Shown here one piece after another: positions 26,497-35,272 of a stretch of DNA of 55,990 bases. Positions within the stretch are counted from its first letter, which is position 1. Every line of letters begins with the position of its first letter. Under the pieces are notes generated by a model. It saw only the letters and a program-made list of their open reading frames with translations. It was not told where the DNA came from and ran no database searches. Location of the stretch: the NCBI RefSeq assembly GCF_014212175.1, contig NZ_JACJVR010000069.1, positions 1 to 55,990 on the forward strand. The letters are read 5' to 3'. The DNA comes from Cohnella xylanilytica. Its GTDB lineage: Bacteria; Bacillota; Bacilli; Paenibacillales; Paenibacillaceae. The translations under genes were made by a program, and so were the position numbers.

Positions 26497-29400
26497 TCAT
26501 CCTTCGAACAGCTCGACGTACTCCAGGAATCTCTTCACCATAGCCGCCGCTTCGGCTCTCGAGGCGTTGGCCTTCGGCTTGAACTCGCTGGAGGAGACGC
26601 CGTTCATAATCCCGGCTTGTACGTTGGCGGCTACGGCGCTGCTCGCCCAGCTGCTCACCTTGCCGCGGTCGGAGAACCGGGACAGCGAGGAACTGGAGCC
26701 GGACGGTTGAACGCCCGCATAGGTCATCGCCCTCAGCATCATCGTCGCCATCTCTTCGCGGGTAATCGAAGCCTTCGGGTTGAACTTGCCGGACGAGTCG
26801 CCTTGAACGATGCCGGCTTGGCTGACGGCTCCGATATAGGCGACTGAAGTGCCGAGTCCGGCGACATCCTTGTACTTCGCGGCCGAGCTGCTGTCCCCGT
26901 TCAAGCCCAATCCGCGGGCCAGGAATTCGGCGAATTCCGCCCGGGTGATGCTCTTGTCGGGAGCGAAGGTCGACTGGGTCGGCCCCGTGACGATAAACTT
27001 GGTGGCCAGCGCCGACACGTCGGACTTGGCCCAATGCTTCGTCATGTCGCTATACGTCTGCTGGTTCTTGCGAACGGCCGCGTACACGCTGTTGCTCTTC
27101 CGCTTGAAGTTGACGTACAAGGTGCCGTTCGTCGTCTCCGTCGTCGTCGGAACGTATGAGACGTCGCGGTACTCGGGGTCGTAACGGACGACCGAGATCT
27201 CCGAAGGCGACGCGGTGCCGGCGGTCAGAGCGAACGTTCTCGTCACGTAGGAGTTGAAGCTCTTCACTTCCCGCTCTCGCCCGCTGGACAGAATCGACAC
27301 GGTGAAGTTTGCCGGAGACCCCAGCAGCTGCGCCCCCTTCGAGCTCAAGGCCGCGTTAAGGGAAGCATCCGCTACCTTCTCGATCGCGAGATAGAGCTGG
27401 GCGGAGGAGGTATCTCCCCCTAGCAGCGACAGCTCCTGGCTGTAGTTGATCGCCGTTAACGGAAGCGTGAACGATACGGTGCCGTACTCCAGACGGAACG
27501 TGCCGTTCGAGGCGACCGTAGCCGCATTCAGCACGGAGGAGATCGGAATCGAGACGAGCGCTCCCGCTTCGGTAGTTGGCACGGAGAAGCTGACTTGCGG
27601 CTCCGCCGTAGACCCCGAATTCTTGATCAGGGCATAGGCCTGCACGAACTTCTCTCCGCTGATGACGTAGCGCTTGGCCGGTTGACCGGAAGGCGTCGTC
27701 GCGGCGGCGATCGTAGCTCCTGCGGGATCGAGCACTCCCAAGACGTCGCTGCCGGGATTGGACGGATTCGTCGTGCCGTTCGATTGATTGGAGACGGCGA
27801 TTCCGTCCAGCGCGCCTACTTGCTGATTCGACGAATCCAGAAGCGGCGTACCGGAGCTGTAGTAAGTCAACGTGACCGTCTGGCCTGGTTGAACCGCGGC
27901 CCCCAGCATCAGCGTCACCTTGGAACCGGAGATGGAGACGCCATTGACGTTGATGTAGCCATTGTCCGCCTTAACGACGAACTGCATCGCGTAAGGAACC
28001 GAGTTCGCGTTCAAGGTCGAAGAATAGGTCAACGTCAAGGTCGTGCCGGACACGACGGCCGACGACAGCGTCGCCGCGCTGCTCGAACCGGATACGACTT
28101 GATAGTTGCTGACCGATGCGGCCGCGTTGCCTGCCAGGTCGCTGATCGGCGGATACCCCTGGATGTACGTCACCAGCACGACGCTGCCCGACGCGACCGA
28201 AGCCGACAAGGTCAATTCCACCTTGTTGTTCGTGACGGCCACGGAAGACACCGTGCCGGCCTTGCCGTTGATCAGCACGGAGAAGCTCGACTTCAACGGA
28301 ACCTTGGAAGCGTCAAGGCCTTCGTTGTAATTGAGCGTCACCTTGCTGCCCGAGACCGTCGCGGACGAGAGAGACGGAGGCGTCGTATCGCTCGAGTTCT
28401 GCACGTAGAATTCGGCGAAAGCCGCCACCCCGTTGCCGCTCAGATCCAGCAGCGGGTACGAGCCCGGCGTGTAGCTGACGGAGACGGACTGACCGGTCGT
28501 CACGTTCGAAGACAGCCGGATGACGGCATCCGTTCCGCTGATCGTGACGCCGCTGATGCCGCGCGAGGAGCCGTTCACTTTGACCGTAAATTGGGACGAT
28601 GCATTCGAAGAGATCGTCTGCAATGTCTTATTGAACTTCAAAGTGATCGTGCTGCCGGATACCGTGCCGCTCGTCGGCTTCGGCAGCGTCGTGCTGGTCG
28701 TGTTCGAGACCGCCCGGTTCGAGAAAGCGACGACCTTGTTCCCCGACTTGTCCTGCAGCGGCCTGTCGCCGACCGAGTAAGACAGCTTAACCGTCTGACC
28801 TACGGCGACGCCCGCCAGAAGAGTCAGTCGGACTTGCGTGCCGCTAACCGCCACCTCGCTGACCTGTCTCGGCGTATCGTTGACCGTGACGTAGTAATTC
28901 GACGCGTAAGGAACCGAATTCTCGTCGAGCTCCTCGTTGTACGTGAGCTGAATGACAGCCCCGTCCATCGTCGCGTTCGACAGCGAAGGCGCCGTCGTAT
29001 CCGAGCCGATCGTCTGCAGCGTCCAGCGATAGTCGTTCAGAATGCCGGGGAAGTTGTTCCCCGCCGCATCGGCGATGGCGTTCGCCGGCACGTGGATGAT
29101 GTACTGAAGCGACTTCGAGAACGACTTGGTCGGATACAAGGTGACGACTCTGGGATCCGGATCGGACGCGTCGTCCGGTCCGATCGTCAGGGGAACCGAT
29201 CCGGTCGCGCCGGTCTTGGGAATCGCTTCTCCCATCGCCCCGGGCGCGATCTTCACCGGTTCGCTGAACGTCATCTTGAGTACCGCGCCGGTCAGCGGCA
29301 GATAATTCGAGCCGGACGCCGGAGACGTGCTCACGAGCTCGGGCGGAGTCGTATCCGTCGTCGTCGTGAATCTCCAGGTCGAGATGTCCGTCGAAGCGAT

Positions 29401-30183
29401 CCCCTTGTACAGATTGCCGGAGAGGTCGGAGAAGGCGTTCTCATCGATCGTCACGGCGTAGACCATGTTCGGCTTGAAGCTCTGGTAATGGCTGATCGTG
29501 ATCGTATCGGTGCCCGCTCCGGACACGTCGCTCGAATCCGCCGGGATCGTCTGCAGCGGCACGCCCGCGGACAGATCCCGGATCACGATGTTGCCGTCTC
29601 CCGGAATGACCGGTTCGCTGAATTTCAAGACGAGATCGCTGCCCAGATCGGAGACGTTCGCGCCCTTCGCCGGCGAATACGAGATGGCGGTCGGCTTCGT
29701 CGTATCCTTGGAGCTCGTATGGAAGTTCCAGGATTGGGTGTCGCCGATGCCCGCGTACGGTTCCCCGCCGCTGGCTCCGACGAACGCGCCCGCATCGATC
29801 TGAACGTAATAATCCGCGCCGGACTTGTAGTCGGTCGTTGCCGGAGGCTCGATGACGACATTCCTCGACTGGCTGAGGCGAACGTTTGACTCGTCCCTTA
29901 CTTCATACGCAGCAACGGTCGAGAAAGTTTTGGAATCCTTGATAATAATATTTCCATTGCCGACTTTGACGTCGTCTTTGAAGCGGATAAAGAGCTTGCT
30001 GTTCACCGGAACGGACCGGGCGTCGTCCGCTGGAACGAACAGCTTCGCTTCGGGAGCGGAAGACGCCGCCGCGATCCGCACTTCGGTTCCGGATGCCGAA
30101 GCCGCGAACGCTCCGGCGGCGCTGACGGACTGCATGACGAGCAAGGCGGCCAAGGCCCCTGTCAACTTGTGAAAACGGCGCAA
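26497..30183 (-). CDS. Large SLH surface protein with Ig-like (Big_5/SwmB-like) domains
   Basis: The protein has about 1228 residues from a TTG start at 30183, set by a GGGAGG SD 7 nt upstream; the GTG five codons earlier lies inside that SD. A signal peptide (about 1-28) leads into about three Big_5-like domains (about 45-380, SPAKGANVSDLG and SPASGSNYLPLTG types) and about five SwmB-like repeats (about 385-820, each with LTYNEELD- or LNYNEGLD-like strands). A beta-rich module follows, then three SLH repeats (about 1040-1228) with ITRAEFAEFL, ITREEMATMM and ASRAEAAAMV. It is likely anchored to the wall polymer and may bind surface ligands. It may be cotranscribed with cpsB. Confidence 0.9.
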   Translation of the reverse strand: MRRFHKLTGALAALLVMQSVSAAGAFAASASGTEVRIAAASSAPEAKLFVPADDARSVPVNSKLFIRFKDDVKVGNGNIIIKDSKTFSTVAAYEVRDESNVRLSQSRNVVIEPPATTDYKSGADYYVQIDAGAFVGASGGEPYAGIGDTQSWNFHTSSKDTTKPTAISYSPAKGANVSDLGSDLVLKFSEPVIPGDGNIVIRDLSAGVPLQTIPADSSDVSGAGTDTITISHYQSFKPNMVYAVTIDENAFSDLSGNLYKGIASTDISTWRFTTTTDTTPPELVSTSPASGSNYLPLTGAVLKMTFSEPVKIAPGAMGEAIPKTGATGSVPLTIGPDDASDPDPRVVTLYPTKSFSKSLQYIIHVPANAIADAAGNNFPGILNDYRWTLQTIGSDTTAPSLSNATMDGAVIQLTYNEELDENSVPYASNYYVTVNDTPRQVSEVAVSGTQVRLTLLAGVAVGQTVKLSYSVGDRPLQDKSGNKVVAFSNRAVSNTTSTTLPKPTSGTVSGSTITLKFNKTLQTISSNASSQFTVKVNGSSRGISGVTISGTDAVIRLSSNVTTGQSVSVSYTPGSYPLLDLSGNGVAAFAEFYVQNSSDTTPPSLSSATVSGSKVTLNYNEGLDASKVPLKSSFSVLINGKAGTVSSVAVTNNKVELTLSASVASGSVVLVTYIQGYPPISDLAGNAAASVSNYQVVSGSSSAATLSSAVVSGTTLTLTYSSTLNANSVPYAMQFVVKADNGYINVNGVSISGSKVTLMLGAAVQPGQTVTLTYYSSGTPLLDSSNQQVGALDGIAVSNQSNGTTNPSNPGSDVLGVLDPAGATIAAATTPSGQPAKRYVISGEKFVQAYALIKNSGSTAEPQVSFSVPTTEAGALVSIPISSVLNAATVASNGTFRLEYGTVSFTLPLTAINYSQELSLLGGDTSSAQLYLAIEKVADASLNAALSSKGAQLLGSPANFTVSILSSGREREVKSFNSYVTRTFALTAGTASPSEISVVRYDPEYRDVSYVPTTTETTNGTLYVNFKRKSNSVYAAVRKNQQTYSDMTKHWAKSDVSALATKFIVTGPTQSTFAPDKSITRAEFAEFLARGLGLNGDSSSAAKYKDVAGLGTSVAYIGAVSQAGIVQGDSSGKFNPKASITREEMATMMLRAMTYAGVQPSGSSSSLSRFSDRGKVSSWASSAVAANVQAGIMNGVSSSEFKPKANASRAEAAAMVKRFLEYVELFEG

Positions 30184-30292
30184 AACAATTCCTCCCACAG
30201 ATATCGGTTAGAAGACACACTTGTACCTTATATGTCGGTCGGGGGTCGGTATATTTTTAGGGACTAAACTCACAGATGGCCCAAATAACGCA

Positions 30293-30336
30293 CAAAAAAG
30301 CCGCCCCTTCGGTCCGGAAACCGAAAAAGAGCGGCT
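30293..30336 (-). terminator. Intrinsic terminator after metK
   Basis: The minus strand folds with AGCCGC/GCGGCT and inner TTCGG/CCGAA and is followed by TTTTTTG. It separates metK from the SLH gene downstream. Confidence 0.8.
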
Positions 30337-30368
30337 GCTTATCTTGTTGCCTCTTGTTGCCGTGCGGA

Positions 30369-31571
30369 TTAAGCCAGCGCGCCTTGCTTGAGAGCTTCGA
30401 CGCGGTCGAGGCGTTCCCAAGGCAGGTCCAGATCGCTGCGGCCGAAGTGGCCGTACGCGGCCGTCTGCTTGTAGATCGGACGGCGCAGATCCAGCATCTT
30501 GATGATGCCGGCCGGACGCAGGTCGAAGTTGCTGCGGATCAGCTCGACGAGCTTCTCTTCCGCGACTTTGCCCGTGCCGTACGTATCGACGTTGATCGAT
30601 ACCGGGTTGGCGACGCCGATGGCGTAAGCGAGCTGAATCTCGCACTTGTCGGCCAGGCCGGCGGCGACGATGTTCTTCGCCACGTAGCGGGCGGCGTAAG
30701 CGGCGGAACGGTCGACCTTCGTCGGGTCCTTGCCGGAGAACGCGCCGCCGCCGTGACGGGCGTAACCGCCGTACGTGTCGACGATGATCTTGCGGCCCGT
30801 CAGGCCCGCGTCGCCTTGCGGTCCGCCGATGACGAAGCGGCCGGTCGGGTTGATGAAGAACTTGGTGTCCGCATCCAGCCATTCCGACGGAACGACCGGC
30901 CGGATGACATGATTGCGAATGTCGTCCTGGATTTGCTCCAGCGTGATCTCTTCCGAATGCTGCGTGGACACGACGATCGTATCGACGCGGGTCGGCTTGC
31001 CGTCGACGTACTCGATGGTCACTTGCGTCTTGCCGTCCGGGCGCAGGTAACCGAGCGTTCCGTTCTTGCGCACTTCGGACAGGCGGCGGGACAGACGGTG
31101 CGCCAGAGCGATCGGCAGCGGCATCAATTCCGGCGTCTCGTTTGTGGCGAAGCCGAACATGAGGCCTTGGTCGCCGGCGCCGATGTCGGCGTTCTCCTGC
31201 AGGACGTCCTTGCCGTCGCGGCTCTCGAGAGCGGCGTTGACGCCTTGGGCGATGTCGGCGGATTGTTCGTTAAGCGAAGTCAGGACGGCGCAAGTGCTGG
31301 CGTCGAAGCCGTACTTGGCGCGCGTATATCCGATCTCCCGGATCGTGCTGCGGACGATGGCGGGAATATCTACGTAATCCGCGCGGCTGCTGATCTCGCC
31401 GATAACCAGAACGAGACCGGTCGCGACGGAGACTTCGCAGGCTACGCGGGCATGAGGATCCACTTCCAGAAAGGCGTCGAGCACCGCGTCGGAAATTTGG
31501 TCGCAAATCTTGTCCGGATGTCCTTCCGTGACCGATTCGGACGTAAAGAGGTGTCTTCCTTGAATCGACAA
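30369..31571 (-). CDS. metK: S-adenosylmethionine synthetase
   Basis: The 400-residue enzyme makes S-adenosylmethionine from methionine and ATP. Signatures visible are [20 protein letters not shown] near the N-terminus, [10 protein letters not shown] in the middle and the P-loop-like [16 protein letters not shown]. Length matches the family. The start is TTG with a GGGGAGG SD 8 nt upstream. It has a strong promoter of its own and a leader with an intrinsic terminator. No S-box (SAM-I) core is recognisable, unlike many Firmicute metK genes. Confidence 0.97.
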   Translation of the reverse strand: MSIQGRHLFTSESVTEGHPDKICDQISDAVLDAFLEVDPHARVACEVSVATGLVLVIGEISSRADYVDIPAIVRSTIREIGYTRAKYGFDASTCAVLTSLNEQSADIAQGVNAALESRDGKDVLQENADIGAGDQGLMFGFATNETPELMPLPIALAHRLSRRLSEVRKNGTLGYLRPDGKTQVTIEYVDGKPTRVDTIVVSTQHSEEITLEQIQDDIRNHVIRPVVPSEWLDADTKFFINPTGRFVIGGPQGDAGLTGRKIIVDTYGGYARHGGGAFSGKDPTKVDRSAAYAARYVAKNIVAAGLADKCEIQLAYAIGVANPVSINVDTYGTGKVAEEKLVELIRSNFDLRPAGIIKMLDLRRPIYKQTAAYGHFGRSDLDLPWERLDRVEALKQGALA

Positions 31572-31591
31572 CTCCCCAGCCTCCCCTACAC

Positions 31592-31637
31592 AAAAAATGA
31601 ACCTTTTCCGGTAGGAAAAGGTTGTCAGACAGACCTT
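31592..31637 (-). terminator. Leader terminator (attenuator candidate) of metK
   Basis: The minus strand has a perfect 10-bp stem AACCTTTTCC-tacc-GGAAAAGGTT followed by CATTTTTTG. It lies between the metK promoter and its start codon. Upstream AAGGT (31637-31633) can pair with the ACCTT in the 5' arm, a possible competing structure within the first bases of the transcript. Confidence 0.6.
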
Positions 31638-31646
31638 CAGATGATA

Positions 31647-31675
31647 ATGATACCGGAATTGTCGAGGAGTGTCAA
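31647..31675 (-). promoter_or_regulatory. Sigma-A promoter of metK
   Basis: The minus strand reads TTGACA, a 17-bp spacer and TATCAT. The -35 is a perfect consensus. Transcription should start near 31640, giving a leader of about 70 nt. Confidence 0.8.
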
Positions 31676-31700
31676 TGGACCTTCGCCTATTCGAAATGCG

Positions 31701-31973
31701 TTACAACAGCGTCTGCTGGGCCTGCTGAACGAGCCGCTTCGTGATGCCTCCGCCGACTGCTCCCGCTTCCCTGGCCGTGATGTTCCCCAGGTAAGGCGTG
31801 CCTCCCGCCGCTCCCGGAACGCTGCCCAGTTCGCCGGCAAATTCCGCGTCCAGCGATCCCGTCCCCGGCTGCCCGAACGGCACTCCAAGCTCCGAAGCGA
31901 TCTCGTACTTCATCTGATCCAGCGCCTTCTGACATTCCGGCACCAGCTTGCGGTTCCTGCTTCTGCTTGCCAT
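31701..31973 (-). CDS. Alpha/beta-type small acid-soluble spore protein
   Basis: The 90-residue protein has the SASP core: LDQMKYEIASELGV, containing the usual cleavage region for the germination protease GPR, and GAVGGGITKRLVQQAQQ. It coats and protects DNA in the forespore. Between the two conserved halves is an insertion of about 20-25 residues rich in Gly and Pro, which makes it longer than typical 60-72-residue members. The ATG has an AGGAGGTG SD. A CATACTA element (32009-32015 on the minus strand) resembles a sigma-G -10, but no matching -35 was found. Confidence 0.92.
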   Translation of the reverse strand: MASRSRNRKLVPECQKALDQMKYEIASELGVPFGQPGTGSLDAEFAGELGSVPGAAGGTPYLGNITAREAGAVGGGITKRLVQQAQQTLL

Positions 31974-32093
31974 CTTCCTCAGGCACCTCCTTTGAATGTT
32001 GACGGTCTTAGTATGCTCGGGACCGGTTCATCGGAGGCGTATGACATTATGGAACCATGGGGAAAATGTAGAAGCTGCGGCGCCGCCGCCCGT

Positions 32094-32591
32094 TCAGCCG
32101 GCGCTCTTGGCGTTCTTGTCGCTGAGCTTCTCGAACTCGACTTCCAGCTTGAAGACGCGCTTGTTCAAGGTCTGGACTTCGTACTCCTTCTCCTGGGTGT
32201 TCGCGTCGACCCGCTTCAGCAAGGCAATGACGTCGTCATTCTGATGTTCTTCGATGCGGCGAACGACCTGCAGAACCTCGCGCTGGCCTTGCTCGAGCGT
32301 CAGCTGTCCCGCCTCCAGATGGCCGAGCCGGGCGATCACCCGCTGCTGGCTCGCTTCTAATTCGGACATGCGCCCGACCATCTGCTGCTGCCCCTCCTCC
32401 AGGCCGGCGACCCGCTCCTTCAGATCGGCTACATCCGATTTTAATCCGCCTACTTCTGCCTTTAAACCAGCTACATCCGTCTTTAATCCCGCTACATCCG
32501 TCTTGAGCCCCGCCACGTCCGTCTTCAAGTCCTTGATGTCCGCCTGAATCGTTCCTAGCGAGCCCATGATCTGCTTCAGAACTTCCTCCAC
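32094..32591 (-). CDS. Heptad-repeat coiled-coil protein of unknown function
   Basis: From the GTG at 32591 the protein has 165 residues and is predicted to be almost entirely coiled coil. It contains near-perfect heptads (LKTDVAG three times, then LKAEVGG, LKSDVAD, LKERVAG), further heptads with Gln/Glu, and an LNKRVFKLE segment near the end. There is no signal peptide. I chose this start because an SD (GGGAG) lies 8 nt before it and the promoter element at 32629-32637 would place the transcript start after the longer in-frame ATG at 32654. Function is unknown; related short coiled-coil proteins are frequent in Paenibacillaceae. Confidence 0.7.
   Translation of the reverse strand: MEEVLKQIMGSLGTIQADIKDLKTDVAGLKTDVAGLKTDVAGLKAEVGGLKSDVADLKERVAGLEEGQQQMVGRMSELEASQQRVIARLGHLEAGQLTLEQGQREVLQVVRRIEEHQNDDVIALLKRVDANTQEKEYEVQTLNKRVFKLEVEFEKLSDKNAKSAG
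32391..32528. repeat. 21-bp tandem repeats encoding coiled-coil heptads
   Basis: About six and a half units with a 21-bp period, the central three nearly identical in DNA, encode the LKTDVAG-type heptads of the coiled-coil protein. The number of units could vary by slippage. Confidence 0.7.
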
Positions 32592-32628
32592 GTGTTCATC
32601 TCCCGTCTCGACTTGTTTGCTTGTCTTT

Positions 32629-32637
32629 ATTGTAGCA
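32629..32637 (-). promoter_or_regulatory. Extended -10 promoter element for the coiled-coil gene
   Basis: The minus strand reads TGCTACAAT (TGn plus TACAAT). It would start transcription near 32622, between rfbD and the GTG at 32591. Confidence 0.45.
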
Positions 32638-32660
32638 TAAGTCGGCGGGAACATACATTC

Positions 32661-33500
32661 CTATTTTCTAGGTTTTAAAAAATCTTCCAGAGCCGCGCGC
32701 CAGTGCCGCAGCTCCTTGAAACCGTTGCGAAGCAGCGCCCGCTGCCCCAATACGGAGTAGGCGGGCCGAGGCGCCGGACGCGGGAATTCCTCCGTCGTGC
32801 AAGGGATCAACCGCACATCGATGCCGCTTATCTCGAAGATCGCCTTGGCGAACTCGTACCAGGTGCATTCTCCCCCGTTCGAAGCGTGGTACACGCCGTA
32901 ACGCTCCGTCCCAGCCAGCTCCGTCAAGAAGCAAGCCAGGTCGTATGTGTACGTCGGCGATCCCCTCTGATCGTCGACGACCCTCAATACCGAATGCTGG
33001 CTCGCCAGCTGAAGCATCGTCCGGACGAAGTTCGCTCCATGCGCGCCGTACACCCACGACGTTCTCGCGATGAACGTCCGCGAGCAAGCTTCCAGCGCCA
33101 GACGCTCCCCCTCCAGCTTCGTTCTGCCGTATACGGTACGGGGATTCGCGGCATCCTCTTCCTTATAGGGCTCCGTCCCCTGCCCGTCGAACACATAGTC
33201 CGTGCTGACGCAGACGAGCTTCGCTCCGACGGCTTCCGCCGCTTCCGCCACGTGCCGCGTTCCAAGCGCGTTAACCCGGTACGCTTCTTCCGGCTCGCTC
33301 TCCGCCCGGTCGACCGCGGTATACGCCGCCGTATGAATGATCGCGTCCGGCCGGATGGCGGCAACCGCGGATCGGCACTGCTCCCCGTCGGCCACGTCAA
33401 GACGGCTGCGATCGAGGCCGATCCATTCGACGTCCTCCCGCGGAAGCCGCACCAGCTCCTGCCCGAGCTGGCCTCCGGCTCCGGTTACCATGATTTTCAT
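32661..33500 (-). CDS. rfbD: dTDP-4-dehydrorhamnose reductase
   Basis: The 279-residue short-chain dehydrogenase starts with the NADPH-binding VTGAGGQLGQEL, and contains the STDYVFDG segment and YGRTKLEGE, the catalytic Tyr-x3-Lys. It reduces dTDP-4-keto-rhamnose to dTDP-L-rhamnose. I prefer the ATG at 33500, which gives the usual MKI start and does not overlap rfbB; an ATG at 33515 is also possible. It ends the rfbC-rfbB-rfbD operon. Confidence 0.93.
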   Translation of the reverse strand: MKIMVTGAGGQLGQELVRLPREDVEWIGLDRSRLDVADGEQCRSAVAAIRPDAIIHTAAYTAVDRAESEPEEAYRVNALGTRHVAEAAEAVGAKLVCVSTDYVFDGQGTEPYKEEDAANPRTVYGRTKLEGERLALEACSRTFIARTSWVYGAHGANFVRTMLQLASQHSVLRVVDDQRGSPTYTYDLACFLTELAGTERYGVYHASNGGECTWYEFAKAIFEISGIDVRLIPCTTEEFPRPAPRPAYSVLGQRALLRNGFKELRHWRAALEDFLKPRK

Positions 33501-33507
33501 CCGCCGC

Positions 33508-34494
33508 TCACCCATCTCTGCGATACTCTCCCGTCTCGATCCGGCGAAGCCACTCCTCGTTGCGCAAATACCACTGAATCGTCTCCTTGATCCCGATCTC
33601 GTACGGATACTGCGGGGTCCACCCGAGCTCCCGGCGAATCTTGGAGGCGTCGATCGCGTAGCGGCGGTCGTGACCGGGCCGGTCCGACACGAAGGAGATC
33701 AGCGATTCCGGCTTGCCCAGCTCCTTCAGAATCGTCCGAACGACATGCAGGTTCGTTCTCTCGTTGTTCCCCCCGACGTTGTAGATCTCCCCGTTCCGCC
33801 CGTAGTGGATGACCAGGTCGATCGCCCGGCAGTGGTCCTCCACGTACAGCCAGTCCCGCACGTTGAGGCCGTCCCCGTAGACGGGCAGCGGCTTGTCGGA
33901 GAGAGCCCGGCCGATCATAAGCGGAATCAGCTTCTCCGGGAATTGGTAAGGGCCGTAATTGTTGGAGCAGCGCGTAATGTTGACCGGCAGGCCGTACGTC
34001 TCGGAGTATGCCCGAACGAGCAGGTCGGCTCCGGCTTTGCTGGCGGAATAGGGACTGTTCGGCGCGAGCGGCGTCTCTTCGGTGAACAGACCCTCGTCTC
34101 CTAGAGTTCCATACACCTCGTCCGTCGATACTTGCACGAAGCGTTTAACGCCGTATTGCTTCGACAGCTCGAGCAGGGTTTGCGTCCCCAGAACATTCGT
34201 TCTCACGAAGAGATCCGGCTGCGCGATGCTGCGATCCACGTGGGATTCGGCCGCGAAGTTGACGACGACATCGAACCCTTCCTGGAAAAGAGGCTCCAGC
34301 TTGCCGCGATCGCCGATGTCTGCGCGAACGAACCGGTAGGCCGGCAGCTTCTCGACTTCGGCCAGATTATCCAGGTTGCCGGCGTACGTGAGAAGATCGA
34401 CGTTGACGATCTCGTACTTCGGATAGGCGCGCGCCGCGTATTGAACGAAGTTGCTGCCGATGAAGCCGGCTCCTCCCGTAATAAGCAATCTCAA
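33508..34494 (-). CDS. rfbB: dTDP-glucose 4,6-dehydratase
   Basis: The 328-residue extended SDR enzyme has the NAD-binding TGGAGFIGSNF, the STDEVYG segment with catalytic Asp-Glu, and YSASKAGAD with catalytic Tyr-x3-Lys. It converts dTDP-glucose to dTDP-4-keto-6-deoxyglucose. A TTG at 34494 fits the GAGGGTG SD better than the GTG three codons upstream, which lies within that SD. It is placed between rfbC and rfbD. Confidence 0.95.
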   Translation of the reverse strand: MRLLITGGAGFIGSNFVQYAARAYPKYEIVNVDLLTYAGNLDNLAEVEKLPAYRFVRADIGDRGKLEPLFQEGFDVVVNFAAESHVDRSIAQPDLFVRTNVLGTQTLLELSKQYGVKRFVQVSTDEVYGTLGDEGLFTEETPLAPNSPYSASKAGADLLVRAYSETYGLPVNITRCSNNYGPYQFPEKLIPLMIGRALSDKPLPVYGDGLNVRDWLYVEDHCRAIDLVIHYGRNGEIYNVGGNNERTNLHVVRTILKELGKPESLISFVSDRPGHDRRYAIDASKIRRELGWTPQYPYEIGIKETIQWYLRNEEWLRRIETGEYRRDG

Positions 34495-34514
34495 TCGGTT
34501 CACCCTCTAACCCG

Positions 34515-35066
34515 TTAATAGACGAAGTCGATCTCCGCGTCGGCCAGCAAGGGATGCCGGGAATCCTTGGCGGACAAAATCGGCTGCGCCGTCGGCCAAT
34601 CGATGCCGAGCGCCGGATCGTCCCATGCGATCCCCCTGTCGTGAGCGGCGGAATAAGGCGCATCCACCTTATATAGAACTTCCGTATGGTCTTCCAGCGT
34701 GCAGAATCCGTGGGCGAATCCTTGCGGGACGAGCAGTTGCCGCTTGTTGTCGGCGGACAGCTCGTAGCCCTCCCATTGGCCGAAGGTAGGAGACCCTCTG
34801 CGGATATCTACGACCACGTCCAGGATGGAACCCGCCACTACCCGGACCAGCTTCGTCTGCGCGAACGGCTGCAATTGGTAATGGAGCCCTCGGAGAACTC
34901 CCTTCTGCGCGGAGAGCGAATGATTGTCCTGAACGAACTCCATGTCGATTCCGTGGAGCCGGAATTTCTCCTTGCTGTAGCTCTCCATGAAGAAGCCCCG
35001 CGAATCGCCGAACACGTCCGGCTCGATCAGCTTGACTCCCCGCAACTTGCCCTCGGTTACTCTCAC
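34515..35066 (-). CDS. rfbC: dTDP-4-dehydrorhamnose 3,5-epimerase
   Basis: The 183-residue cupin-fold epimerase shows DSRGFFMESY, the active-site region DNHSLSAQKGVLRGLHYQ with its conserved His, and VPQGFAHGFCTLED. It acts between RfbB and RfbD in dTDP-L-rhamnose synthesis. The start is GTG with a GAGGTG SD. The gene for the first step, rfbA, is not next to it and must be elsewhere if the pathway is complete. Confidence 0.95.
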   Translation of the reverse strand: MRVTEGKLRGVKLIEPDVFGDSRGFFMESYSKEKFRLHGIDMEFVQDNHSLSAQKGVLRGLHYQLQPFAQTKLVRVVAGSILDVVVDIRRGSPTFGQWEGYELSADNKRQLLVPQGFAHGFCTLEDHTEVLYKVDAPYSAAHDRGIAWDDPALGIDWPTAQPILSAKDSRHPLLADAEIDFVY

Positions 35067-35272
35067 CGGCTAGGTCACCTCGCTTCGTCGCATCGTACAT
35101 GTATATGCCGGCAGCGGCTTCCCGTCCACGGAATCTCCCCAACGAAGAGGCCCATTACGCGCACAAAATGAAAGAGACCAAGCCGCATCTGGATGCGACT
35201 TGATCCCTGGAGGATTCTGATGGTCTTGCTATCTCCTCTTGGTCTTCCTTTTGAGCTTACTTCCTTTTGACC
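35067..35272 (-). terminator. Gap with terminator of the metalloprotease gene
   Basis: A 14-bp stem with two wobble pairs (GATCAAGTCGCATC at 35205-35192, loop CA) is followed on the minus strand by TCTTTCATTTTG. It ends the protease transcript. The rest of the gap presumably holds the rfbC promoter; a TATACA near 35100 is a weak -10 candidate without a good -35. Confidence 0.65.

Noticed and set aside
27595..29889. Plus-strand open frame of 764 codons
   Set aside because: It is antisense to the SLH/Ig-like gene, is extremely Arg-rich and has no SD or motif.
31572..31700. SAM-I riboswitch before metK
   Set aside because: The leader is only about 70 nt and none of the conserved S-box core sequences is present.
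30276..32360. Plus-strand open frame of 694 codons
   Set aside because: It runs antisense through metK, its promoter, the SASP gene and two terminators, so it cannot be a real gene.
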